A stretch of DNA of 5,068 nucleotides. Source: Holosporales bacterium. GTDB lineage: Bacteria; Pseudomonadota; Alphaproteobacteria; Caedimonadales; UBA9215. Under the pieces are notes generated by a model. That model had not been told where the DNA came from. It saw nothing but the letters and a program-made list of their open reading frames with translations, and searched no databases. Shown here piece after piece: positions 1 through 5,068 of the stretch. Location: positions 1-5,068 of the forward strand of contig DOCA01000028.1 in the NCBI GenBank assembly GCA_003503995.1, read 5' to 3'. The first letter of the stretch is position 1. Each line of letters starts with the position of its first letter. The translations under genes were made by a program, and so were the position numbers.

Positions 1-335
1 TCATCAACTACATCATCATGGAGCAAGGTTGCCGTATGGATAAATTCAACACAAGCGGCAAGATCAACGTGCTGCATTCCCTGATAACCACAAAGCTTTG
101 CCGCAACTAGGGTCAAAAGAGGTCTAACGCGCTTTCCACCCGAAGCAATAAGATGATGGGCCAACTGAGGAATCAGATCGATTTCACTCTGCATTTCCTG
201 TAGCAACACGGCATTAACTGCAGCAAGGTCTACTTTCACAAAATCTGTCAAATTGTGGAGTGCTGCTGAACTTTGAGAGGCAGAGGGAGAGGTAACTGTT
301 TCCAGAGAGGCGCGTGCTGTCGGGGAAGATCCCAT
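1..335 (-). CDS. ispB: Polyprenyl (octaprenyl-type) diphosphate synthase, N-terminal part
   Basis: Partial gene read on the minus strand from an ATG at 335-333; 111 codons are visible before the left edge cuts it. Long-chain trans-prenyl diphosphate synthases add isopentenyl diphosphate units to an allylic primer and make the side chain of ubiquinone, at the membrane face of the cytoplasm. Family marks seen in order are a Ser/Ala/Thr-rich N-terminus of about 35 residues, then GGKRVRPLLTL (the conserved GGKRxRP substrate-binding motif), then EFIHTATLLHDDVVD, which is the first Asp-rich motif DDxxD that binds Mg-diphosphate. The window ends exactly in that motif. The start is supported by AGGA six bases upstream (345-342). 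It is divergent from trmN6. The family is certain from the motifs; chain length (octaprenyl versus another length) cannot be decided from this fragment. Confidence 0.93.
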   Translation of the reverse strand, partial: MGSSPTARASLETVTSPSASQSSAALHNLTDFVKVDLAAVNAVLLQEMQSEIDLIPQLAHHLIASGGKRVRPLLTLVAAKLCGYQGMQHVDLAACVEFIHTATLLHDDVVD

Positions 336-341
336 TGTTTT

Positions 342-345
342 TCCT
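342..345 (-). promoter_or_regulatory. Ribosome binding site of the prenyl synthase gene
   Basis: AGGA on the minus strand, six bases before the ATG at 335-333. It supports that start over later in-frame candidates, although the Ser/Ala-rich residues that follow are poorly conserved in the family. Confidence 0.6.
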
Positions 346-442
346 ATATTATTAAAACTTTTTGGCAATACCTCTTTTAGGGGCTTCTTTTTCTAAGAGA
401 CTCTTCAAAGGGCATTGCCTTGAGTTAACTATGCATTATATT

Positions 443-447
443 GGAAG
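443..447 (+). promoter_or_regulatory. Ribosome binding site of trmN6
   Basis: GGAAG ends eight bases before the ATG at 456 and favours that start over the in-frame ATG at 471. Confidence 0.55.
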
Positions 448-455
448 AAAAATAA

Positions 456-1232
456 ATGAGTATTTATGCAATGACCCTTTCAAATCAAAAAATTATCCAA
501 ACAAACACCAACACAATTCTGGGAGGAAAAATCGAGATTCTGCAACCCACAGAAGGGTATCGCGCTTCCATTGATCCTATTTTCCTAGCCGCAAGCGTAC
601 AAACCAATGGCGCCGAAACCATCCTTGATATGGGGACTGGTGTTGGAACCGCTATGCTTGCCTTGGCACAGCGCGTCAAAGATGTGCGGATCACAGGCCT
701 TGAATTTCAACGAGAAATGGTGCGCTTAACTAGCCAAAACATTAAACTCAACAGCTTCCATGACCGCCTTGAAGTCATCCACGGTGACCTTCTCACGCCC
801 CCACCGCGCCTCGCCGCCAGTTCTTTCTCTCAAGTCATTGCCAACCCTCCTTATTTTGAGAGCAATGCGTCCGTTCCCTCCCCCCGAGACATCAAAGCTC
901 TTTCAAACCACGACCAAGGCGTTCCCCTTGAAAAATGGGTTAACTTTGCCCATCGCATGGTTAAACCCAAAGGCTTTGTGACTTTTGTTTTCACAGCAGA
1001 TCGCCTAGACGATCTTTTGGCAGCGTTCTACGGACGCTTTGGAGACATCTCTCTCTTTCCTTTTTGGCCAAAGGAAGATCGAAAAGCCAAACGCATTATT
1101 GTGAGGGGGCGCAAAAATGTAAAGTCTCCCTCAAAAATACTCAACGGCCTTATTGTTCATCAAGCAGATGGCAGCTATACTGAAGAAGCAAATGATATTT
1201 TAAATGGTATAGCGGGACTGAATTTAGATTAA
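456..1232 (+). CDS. trmN6: tRNA1(Val) (adenine(37)-N6)-methyltransferase family protein
   Basis: A 258-residue class I SAM-dependent methyltransferase of the TrmN6/YfiC (COG4123) family, which in E. coli puts a methyl group on N6 of adenine 37, next to the anticodon of tRNA-Val. The N-terminus has GGKIEILQPTEGYRASIDPIFLAA (shown here as residues 23-46 in meaning: the GGxxxxxQPxxGYRaxiD signature). Motif I is DMGTGVGTA at 58-66, the acidic end of strand 2 is E83 in GLEFQ, and the catalytic NPPY, typical of N6-adenine and related amino methyltransferases, is at 130-133. A conserved KAKRIIVRGRK block lies near 210-220. The length is normal. The start at 456 has GGAAG at 443-447 with good spacing; an in-frame ATG at 471 is possible. 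The stop is 16 bases before lysR. The family is sure; the exact tRNA target in this organism is inferred. Confidence 0.92.
   Translation: MSIYAMTLSNQKIIQTNTNTILGGKIEILQPTEGYRASIDPIFLAASVQTNGAETILDMGTGVGTAMLALAQRVKDVRITGLEFQREMVRLTSQNIKLNSFHDRLEVIHGDLLTPPPRLAASSFSQVIANPPYFESNASVPSPRDIKALSNHDQGVPLEKWVNFAHRMVKPKGFVTFVFTADRLDDLLAAFYGRFGDISLFPFWPKEDRKAKRIIVRGRKNVKSPSKILNGLIVHQADGSYTEEANDILNGIAGLNLD
1153..1181 (+). promoter_or_regulatory. Candidate sigma70-type promoter for lysR inside trmN6
   Basis: TTGTTC at 1153-1158 and TATACT at 1176-1181 are separated by 17 bases, the optimal spacing. The -10 box differs from TATAAT at one position; the -35 matches TTGACA only in its first three bases. The predicted start of transcription, near 1188, lies about 60 bases before the lysR ATG. 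It would let the regulator and the genes after it be expressed apart from trmN6. This is a pattern match only. Confidence 0.35.
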
Positions 1233-1248
1233 GGATAAAAAAAGCTAA

Positions 1249-2151
1249 ATGCTTTATTCAGAAAAAATACAGTATTTTATTGAACTTGTCAGACACGGCT
1301 CTTTTTCTAGATCCGCAAAATATCTTAATGTTGCCACCTCAACGGTTACAAAAGCTGTGACCAACCTTGAAAAAGAATTAGAGCAAACTCTCGTCAAGCG
1401 CCTTAAAAGCGGTGTGGAGATGACACCCATCGGCCAAGATTTATACGAATCTGTCGTCGAGTCCTATTTAACCATCGAACAAAAACTCAACATGGTTAAA
1501 AATAAAGGTAATCAGAAACGAGACTCTTTAAAAATCATAACCACAACAGGCACCATGAGTCTTTGGCTCATGCCTCGCCTTGCAAAGTTTCAAGAAAAAT
1601 ATCCTAATATAACCTTGCGCATTCAAACAACTGATGACCATGTGAGTCTCTCTAAAACAGATGCTGATGTTGCTATTCTACCAACCATTGATGATCCCGG
1701 AGCTGTTGTTAAAAAGAAACTACTCTCTATCTCTTTAAACAAACTATTTGCCAGCAAAGGCTATATTAAAAAATATGGTGAACCAAAAACAAAAGCAGAT
1801 CTCAAAAACCACCGACTCATTAGCTTTTATCAAAACAAGGATACATCAAGAGGAAACGTAGATTGGCATTTACAAGGAGAGAACAATACACTTAAACCCT
1901 CTCTCGTTGTTAACTCTGCAATCTGTATTTACTATGCTGCCCTACTAGGCTATGGCATCACTCCCATTGGGACAGATTTTCCCATCGAAGGGGATTTAGT
2001 TGAAGTTTTACCCAATGAATCCCAACCAAATATAGATGTTTTTTTTATCACTTCAAAAAAAAGGGGTGGCGATAACCTTATCAATGATTTATATTCCTCC
2101 TTGGTAGGAGCTGTTTCTACCAAAGCTGTATTATCAATAACAGGAGATTAA
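1249..2151 (+). CDS. LysR-family transcriptional regulator
   Basis: A 300-residue protein with the standard LysR layout and length. The N-terminal winged helix-turn-helix covers about residues 4-64: FIELVRHGSFSRSAKYLNVA leads into the recognition helix STVTKAVTNLEKEL (31-44), then LVKR and MTPIGQDLYE (58-67). A linker helix follows. The effector-binding periplasmic-binding-protein-like domain starts near residue 93 (SLKIITT) and includes the typical LFASKGYIKKYGEP (167-180), DLKNHRLISF (184-193), a GYGITPIG turn (234-241) and GDLVEVLP (248-255). LysR proteins act as tetramers that bind near their own and neighbouring promoters and respond to a small molecule; the ligand cannot be read here. 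It starts 16 bases after trmN6, with AGGA overlapping the trmN6 stop at a rather long 13-base spacing. All genes run in the same direction, unlike the usual divergent LysR-target layout, so the likely targets are the downstream HExxH and DUF3857 genes, by inference. Confidence 0.93.
   Translation: MLYSEKIQYFIELVRHGSFSRSAKYLNVATSTVTKAVTNLEKELEQTLVKRLKSGVEMTPIGQDLYESVVESYLTIEQKLNMVKNKGNQKRDSLKIITTTGTMSLWLMPRLAKFQEKYPNITLRIQTTDDHVSLSKTDADVAILPTIDDPGAVVKKKLLSISLNKLFASKGYIKKYGEPKTKADLKNHRLISFYQNKDTSRGNVDWHLQGENNTLKPSLVVNSAICIYYAALLGYGITPIGTDFPIEGDLVEVLPNESQPNIDVFFITSKKRGGDNLINDLYSSLVGAVSTKAVLSITGD
2101..2123. repeat. Perfect 7-bp inverted repeat at the 3' end of lysR
   Basis: TTGGTAG (2101-2107) and CTACCAA (2117-2123) are perfect inverted copies around nine bases. 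No T-run follows, so it is not a convincing terminator. It sits 34 bases before the small ORF at 2157 and could be a regulator-binding dyad, but a 7-bp repeat of this kind is also expected a few times by chance in a window of this size, and it lacks the T-N11-A core common in LysR sites. Confidence 0.3.
2143..2146 (+). promoter_or_regulatory. Ribosome binding site for the 21-codon ORF
   Basis: GGAG (within AGGAG, 2142-2146) lies at the very end of the lysR coding sequence, ten bases before the ATG at 2157. It is the only clear Shine-Dalgarno-like sequence between the lysR terminus and the HExxH gene, and it is too far from the ATG at 2231 to serve that gene directly. Confidence 0.45.
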
Positions 2152-2156
2152 AAATA

Positions 2157-2222
2157 ATGATAAAAATTGATCTTAAAAAAGTTTTTTCAAGCAAAAACAA
2201 ACTTTTAAACACTTACGTATAA
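2157..2222 (+). CDS. Candidate 21-residue leader or precursor peptide
   Basis: A short ORF of 21 codons plus TAA that nearly fills the gap between lysR and the HExxH gene. It begins five bases after the lysR stop and ends eight bases before the next ATG. The peptide begins MIKIDLKKVF and ends LLNTYV. It is Lys-rich (five Lys), with one Asp (D5), two Asn (N14, N18), one Tyr and no Cys or His. AGGAG ten bases upstream is a good ribosome binding site, better than that of the following gene. It may be a leader peptide whose translation feeds into the HExxH gene, or a very short substrate for that enzyme; it is shorter than most RiPP precursors and has no leader/core boundary I recognise. AT-rich DNA makes chance ORFs of this size common, so the call is tentative. 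Confidence 0.3.
   Translation: MIKIDLKKVFSSKNKLLNTYV
2172..2191. repeat. AT-rich near-perfect palindrome upstream of the HExxH gene
   Basis: CTTAAAAAAG followed directly by TTTTTTCAAG forms a 20-bp near-palindrome with one clear mismatch pair plus the centre. It lies inside the small ORF and 39 bases before the HExxH start. It could be a regulator site, or a bent A-tract/T-tract element. It is too AT-only, and its T-run too early, to be a good terminator. Confidence 0.3.
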
Positions 2223-2230
2223 GAATAAAG

Positions 2231-3181
2231 ATGTTATTTCATTGTGCGCTCCCTAACTCGGAGCGCGCTTTCATATTAAAGCGTAAAAATCACCAAGCAT
2301 TATGTGAAAGCCTTGTGTATCTTAAGGATAAAACTGCTAGTCTTCTCAGTGAATCAGAGAGGAAAAAATTTCAAATTCTAACAGATGATCTAAAGAAAAA
2401 TCCCAATATCTTATTTCCTTTTACGCTGTTGAATGAAACTCTTGTGCAATTCGCTCAGGAAAATGCTGTTGATGCGTTTAAAGCCTATCTCACTGATTTT
2501 GAATTTAAACGGAAGCAAATAGAAACACATCTGTCGGTTTTCCCCTTTGGAAATGCTTGCCTTGCCCCAACACAATGGCAGCTTTGCGAACGCATTCTTA
2601 CCTCTGAATTTCCAGAAGAAGCCTATGTTCAAACGCCTTCTAAAGGCACCTTTAAACAAACATCTACTCTTGTCCAAAACGCCTTGCGTGAAATCAAAAA
2701 AATTTCTCCAAATTATTTCGCCGAGATAGAGGCCCTTGTTTCCAATATGATGGTTGTACATTCCAATCGCTTCATTGCTGGATCAAGCTTCACACTCTTG
2801 GGTCTTGTAACGCTGGTAGATAACCATGACCCAAACATGACAGCGGAATATATTATTCATGAAGCAGCTCACCAATATCTTTATAATTTAATGGCTTGTG
2901 ACGAGATTTGCAGTGGTGCCGGACTCCATACATCACCTCTGAGAAAAGACCCTCGTCCCATTGAGGGGGTTTATCATGCAGCTTTTGTCCTTGCCCGCAT
3001 TATCGACTTTTATAATAAGGCCTTAACACAAGAAACAACCCTTCCAAAAAACTTTATGGAAAAGCAAATAGCCTATTATCGCCCACGCTATAAAGATGCC
3101 TATGATCTCCTTATGGAAAAAGCAACCTTCACAGACCTTGGACAGAAATTACTTGAATCGAGCAAAGAAATGGTGCTATAG
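2231..3181 (+). CDS. HExxH-motif protein, probable aKG-HExxH-type peptide beta-hydroxylase
   Basis: A 316-residue soluble protein with no signal peptide or membrane segment. The N-terminal 150 residues are mostly helical and charged. The C-terminal half carries SSFTLLGLVTLVD (185-197), the metal motif HEAAH (H210, E211, H214), then SPLR (235-238), DPRP (240-243) and GVYHAAFVLAR (246-256), where H249 is a good candidate third ligand. HExxH plus SPLRxDPRPxxGxxH is, to my knowledge, the signature of HEXXH-motif peptide-modification proteins, now called aKG-HExxH-type peptide beta-hydroxylases: iron and 2-oxoglutarate enzymes that hydroxylate beta-carbons in ribosomal peptides. A zinc peptidase is the alternative. 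The ATG at 2231 has no good ribosome binding site, and a hairpin covers codons 6-12, so coupling to the 21-codon ORF is plausible. No in-frame ATG exists upstream before the stop at 2174. The substrate is unknown. Confidence 0.75.
   Translation: MLFHCALPNSERAFILKRKNHQALCESLVYLKDKTASLLSESERKKFQILTDDLKKNPNILFPFTLLNETLVQFAQENAVDAFKAYLTDFEFKRKQIETHLSVFPFGNACLAPTQWQLCERILTSEFPEEAYVQTPSKGTFKQTSTLVQNALREIKKISPNYFAEIEALVSNMMVVHSNRFIAGSSFTLLGLVTLVDNHDPNMTAEYIIHEAAHQYLYNLMACDEICSGAGLHTSPLRKDPRPIEGVYHAAFVLARIIDFYNKALTQETTLPKNFMEKQIAYYRPRYKDAYDLLMEKATFTDLGQKLLESSKEMVL
2246..2266 (+). promoter_or_regulatory. GC-rich hairpin over the first codons of the HExxH gene
   Basis: GCGCTCC (2246-2252) and GGAGCGC (2260-2266) are perfect inverted copies with a seven-base loop, starting 16 bases into the coding sequence. 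A 7-bp GC-rich stem stands out in this AT-rich stretch and would be stable in RNA. It is followed by GCTTTCATATT rather than a T-run, so it is at best a weak or decayed terminator. Sitting just after a start codon with a poor ribosome binding site, it could hinder initiation or pause ribosomes. The same bases encode ALPNSERA. Confidence 0.45.
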
Positions 3182-3224
3182 AAACAAATAATTAAAAAAT
3201 AACTCCCCTTTAAATGTATTTGCT
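3182..3224 (+). other. Spacer between HExxH gene and DUF3857 gene
   Basis: 43 AT-rich bases with no stem-loop terminator and no clear promoter, which suggests the two genes share a transcript. No Shine-Dalgarno-like sequence precedes the ATG at 3225. A five-codon mini-ORF, ATG at 3214 to TGA at 3226-3228, overlaps the next start codon as ATGA. Translation of the next gene may therefore depend on re-initiation or on an unstructured AT-rich leader. Confidence 0.4.
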
Positions 3225-5068
3225 ATGAAAAAATATTTTCTATTTCTAATAATTTGCCTGACTACTCCCCTTTTAGCTACCAACACACCAACGGGCTATA
3301 GTATTAACACACCCCCTCCATGGGTAGAAATAAAAGAAAATACAGATGAAGTTGTGCCAGATCACGAACCTTACTTTGGTATTTTTTACCATTTTATAGA
3401 TAGGCAGGCTAAAAAAGAAAAAAATACCTTATTCAATTATATAAACATATCGAAAAAGATAGTTAGTCAAGATGGCATTCAACACTCATCACAAATTGAG
3501 ATAGAATTCGACCCTACAAGAGAAACTATTATCCTTCATACAATCAGTGTAAAGCGAGGTACTAAGACCATTAACCACCTCCATCCTAAAAAAATACGAC
3601 TATTACAAAGGGAGAAAGAGTTAGAAGATAATATTTATAGTGGGTTTAAATCCCTTAATATCATTCTCGATGATATCAGGGTCGGTGATACTATTAATTA
3701 TAGCTACACCCTTGAAGAAAAAGACTTAGAAGGAAAAAATAACTTTTATAACAGGTACTTCTTTACCCTTTCATCTCCTATTTCTTTCTATCAATATCGA
3801 TTACTCTGGCCTACGGATAGAAAAATTTCTCTCAAACACCACGGAAACATGTCTCGTCCTAAAATAGTAAAACAAGGCGACTACACGGAATACCGATGGA
3901 CACGCCATGATATGAAGAGATTTGAGTGGGAGCCTTCCACACCCAAGAGCTTTGAATGTCGAGATTTTGTCGAAATAGGCGATCAACTAAGCTGGTCCGA
4001 TATTAACGAGTCCATGGCAGATCTCTATAAAAATCAACTTCCCCTTTCTCCAGATCTTCAAAAATATATCACAGACATTTCCAAGGCGACGAGTGATGAA
4101 GGCCAGAAATTCATGACTGTTATGAAGTTTGCACAAGACAACGTAAGATACATGGGTATGTCAAACTTGGCCGATGGCCATCAACCAGAAGATCCTTCAA
4201 CGGTTTTCTCGAGGCGTTATGGAGACTGTAAGGATAAAACATTCCTTGCTCTTACCATTTTAAGATCTTTGGGAATTAAAGCTTACCCTGCCCTGGTTCA
4301 CACCTCTGACGGAGAAAATTTAAACAAAAGACTTCCAAGCGCTTCAATTTTTAACCATGTCATCATTGTTGCTTTCATTGGCTCAAAAAAATACTGGATA
4401 GATCCAACTCAATCCTTTCAAGGGGGACGACTCAAGAACTACAGTCAACCTTATAATGGGTATGCTTTGATTATAGATGGCAAATCCAACACCCTAACAA
4501 AAATGCCCCAGATTGAATCAAAAGAACCTCCTATAGAGGTATTAGAAACTTTTGACCTCAGCAAGGGCCATAATCAACCAAGTACAGTCACAGTCACAAC
4601 AACTCTCAAAGGAGAGAGAGCTGATCGCCAAAGAAGGACCCTGCTGACTACATCGAAGAAGAAACTTCAAAATGAGTACCTTACCTATTTTGAGAAACTC
4701 TACCCAGGCATCCAAGAAAATAGTGAAATAGAAATAACGGACAGAAAAGAAAAAAACGAAATAAAAATTAAAGAGTCATACAAAATACCCAATATATGGG
4801 TTCGTGACGAAAATCAAAAATCATGGTTCACGACATTCTATTTCAAAGAAATCACCGATGACCTTGATATAGCAGACATTTCATCTTCCCGAAAAATGCC
4901 CTTACTTGTAAGCTTTCCAAGACACATTTCTAAAAAAATAGAAGTTCACCTTCCACCAAGTGGCTGGAACTTAAAATCAAACTCTATCCATATCTCTGAT
5001 CCAGCCTTCAAGCTTTCCCAGAAAGAGATCTTTAAAAATAATAAAGGGGCTGTCCTAGATAATGCTTA
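3225..5068 (+). CDS. Secreted DUF3857 / transglutaminase-like protein, C-terminus cut off
   Basis: Open from the ATG at 3225 to the right edge (614 codons, no stop), so partial but probably near full length for the family. The start MKKYFLFLIICLTTPLLA is a Sec signal peptide (Lys-Lys, hydrophobic core, likely cleavage after A18), so the mature protein should be periplasmic or outer-surface. C11 does not sit in a good lipobox. Residues about 25-230 match the beta-rich DUF3857 domain, including PPPWVEIK near the mature start. A transglutaminase-like papain-fold core follows: NVRYMGMSN, then RRYGDCKDKT with C335, FNHVII with H378 and YWIDPT with D393, a complete Cys-His-Asp triad. The rest resembles the C-terminal DUF3858-type beta domain. 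Members are putative cysteine peptidases or amidases with unknown substrates, often encoded near peptidases or transporters. It lies 43 bases after the HExxH gene and is probably co-transcribed. Confidence 0.9.
   Translation, partial: MKKYFLFLIICLTTPLLATNTPTGYSINTPPPWVEIKENTDEVVPDHEPYFGIFYHFIDRQAKKEKNTLFNYINISKKIVSQDGIQHSSQIEIEFDPTRETIILHTISVKRGTKTINHLHPKKIRLLQREKELEDNIYSGFKSLNIILDDIRVGDTINYSYTLEEKDLEGKNNFYNRYFFTLSSPISFYQYRLLWPTDRKISLKHHGNMSRPKIVKQGDYTEYRWTRHDMKRFEWEPSTPKSFECRDFVEIGDQLSWSDINESMADLYKNQLPLSPDLQKYITDISKATSDEGQKFMTVMKFAQDNVRYMGMSNLADGHQPEDPSTVFSRRYGDCKDKTFLALTILRSLGIKAYPALVHTSDGENLNKRLPSASIFNHVIIVAFIGSKKYWIDPTQSFQGGRLKNYSQPYNGYALIIDGKSNTLTKMPQIESKEPPIEVLETFDLSKGHNQPSTVTVTTTLKGERADRQRRTLLTTSKKKLQNEYLTYFEKLYPGIQENSEIEITDRKEKNEIKIKESYKIPNIWVRDENQKSWFTTFYFKEITDDLDIADISSSRKMPLLVSFPRHISKKIEVHLPPSGWNLKSNSIHISDPAFKLSQKEIFKNNKGAVLDNA

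Larger units (their letters stand above)
336..455. promoter_or_regulatory. Divergent intergenic region between ispB and trmN6
   Basis: These 120 bases must hold the promoters for both outward-reading genes. An imperfect inverted repeat lies here: GGCAATACC at 364-372 and GGCATTGCC at 411-419 match at 8 of 9 positions, with 38 bases between. Each arm includes an outward-facing TTGCC. On the plus strand TTGCCT (415-420) is followed after 16 bases by TATATT (437-442), a passable sigma70-like pair, but it would start transcription very near the trmN6 ribosome binding site. No equally good -10 is seen on the minus strand. I see no small gene here. Confidence 0.4.

Noticed and set aside
362..574. 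70-residue plus-strand ORF starting at a TTG and overlapping the trmN6 start
   Set aside because: It overlaps the well-supported methyltransferase in another frame, starts at TTG without a ribosome binding site, and resembles no family I know, including DUF2007.
485..694. 69-residue minus-strand ORF opposite trmN6, and the plus-strand ORFs at 760-981 and 2547-2729
   Set aside because: All are out-of-frame shadows within strongly supported genes, with no motifs of their own.
2218..2223. TATAAG as a -10 box for the HExxH gene
   Set aside because: No -35-like hexamer lies 16-18 bases upstream, and transcription would begin at or about the start codon.
2246..2276. Rho-independent terminator
   Set aside because: The stem is good but the bases after it (GCTTTCATATT) are not a T-run, and it is inside the coding sequence, so I list it as a hairpin only.
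2411..2761. 116-residue minus-strand ORF inside the HExxH gene
   Set aside because: It lies wholly opposite a gene with clear family motifs; its composition is that of an antisense shadow and no ribosome binding site or motif supports it.
3202..3273. Direct repeat ACTCCCCTTT at 3202-3211 and 3264-3273
   Set aside because: Only ten bases, one copy in a spacer and one in the signal-peptide coding region; no structure or function suggests it is more than chance.
3801..3986. 61-residue minus-strand ORF
   Set aside because: It lies opposite the DUF3857 gene, which is open in its frame through the whole stretch and has clear domains.

Overview
The window looks like chromosomal DNA of a moderately AT-rich alphaproteobacterium. 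The main support is a divergent pair at the left: a polyprenyl (octaprenyl-type) diphosphate synthase on the minus strand and a TrmN6/COG4123-type tRNA methyltransferase on the plus strand, a neighbourhood I know from Alphaproteobacteria. The sequence does not allow a genus to be named.

Layout. Positions 1-335 (minus) hold the N-terminal 111 codons of the prenyl synthase, cut by the window edge inside its first Asp-rich motif. Positions 336-455 are a short divergent intergenic region with an outward-facing inverted repeat. Four larger plus-strand genes follow head to tail: trmN6 (456-1232), a LysR-family regulator (1249-2151), an HExxH-motif protein (2231-3181) and a secreted DUF3857/transglutaminase-like protein (3225 to beyond the right edge, 614 codons visible). 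The gaps are 16, 79 and 43 nt. No convincing terminator separates them, so they may share a transcript. A -10/-35 pair inside the 3' end of trmN6 could give lysR its own promoter.

The most interesting part is 2150-3230. The HExxH protein does not look like an ordinary zinc protease. Its HEAAH motif followed by SPLR, DPRP and a downstream GVYHA fits the family now annotated as aKG-HExxH-type peptide beta-hydroxylases, which hydroxylate ribosomally made peptides (RiPPs) and were formerly listed as HEXXH-motif putative peptide-modification proteins. The 79-nt gap before it is almost filled by a 21-codon ORF (2157-2222) with a good ribosome binding site. The enzyme gene itself has no clear ribosome binding site and carries a strong GC hairpin over its first codons. 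The small ORF could be a leader peptide that couples translation, a very short substrate peptide, or chance in AT-rich DNA.

Working model (inference): the LysR protein controls a small peptide-modification cassette. The HExxH enzyme acts in the cytoplasm, and the exported transglutaminase-fold protein acts in the periplasm. The three right-hand genes are visibly more AT-rich than trmN6, which would fit a later insertion downstream of a conserved housekeeping pair. No RNA genes, insertion sequences or CRISPR arrays were seen.
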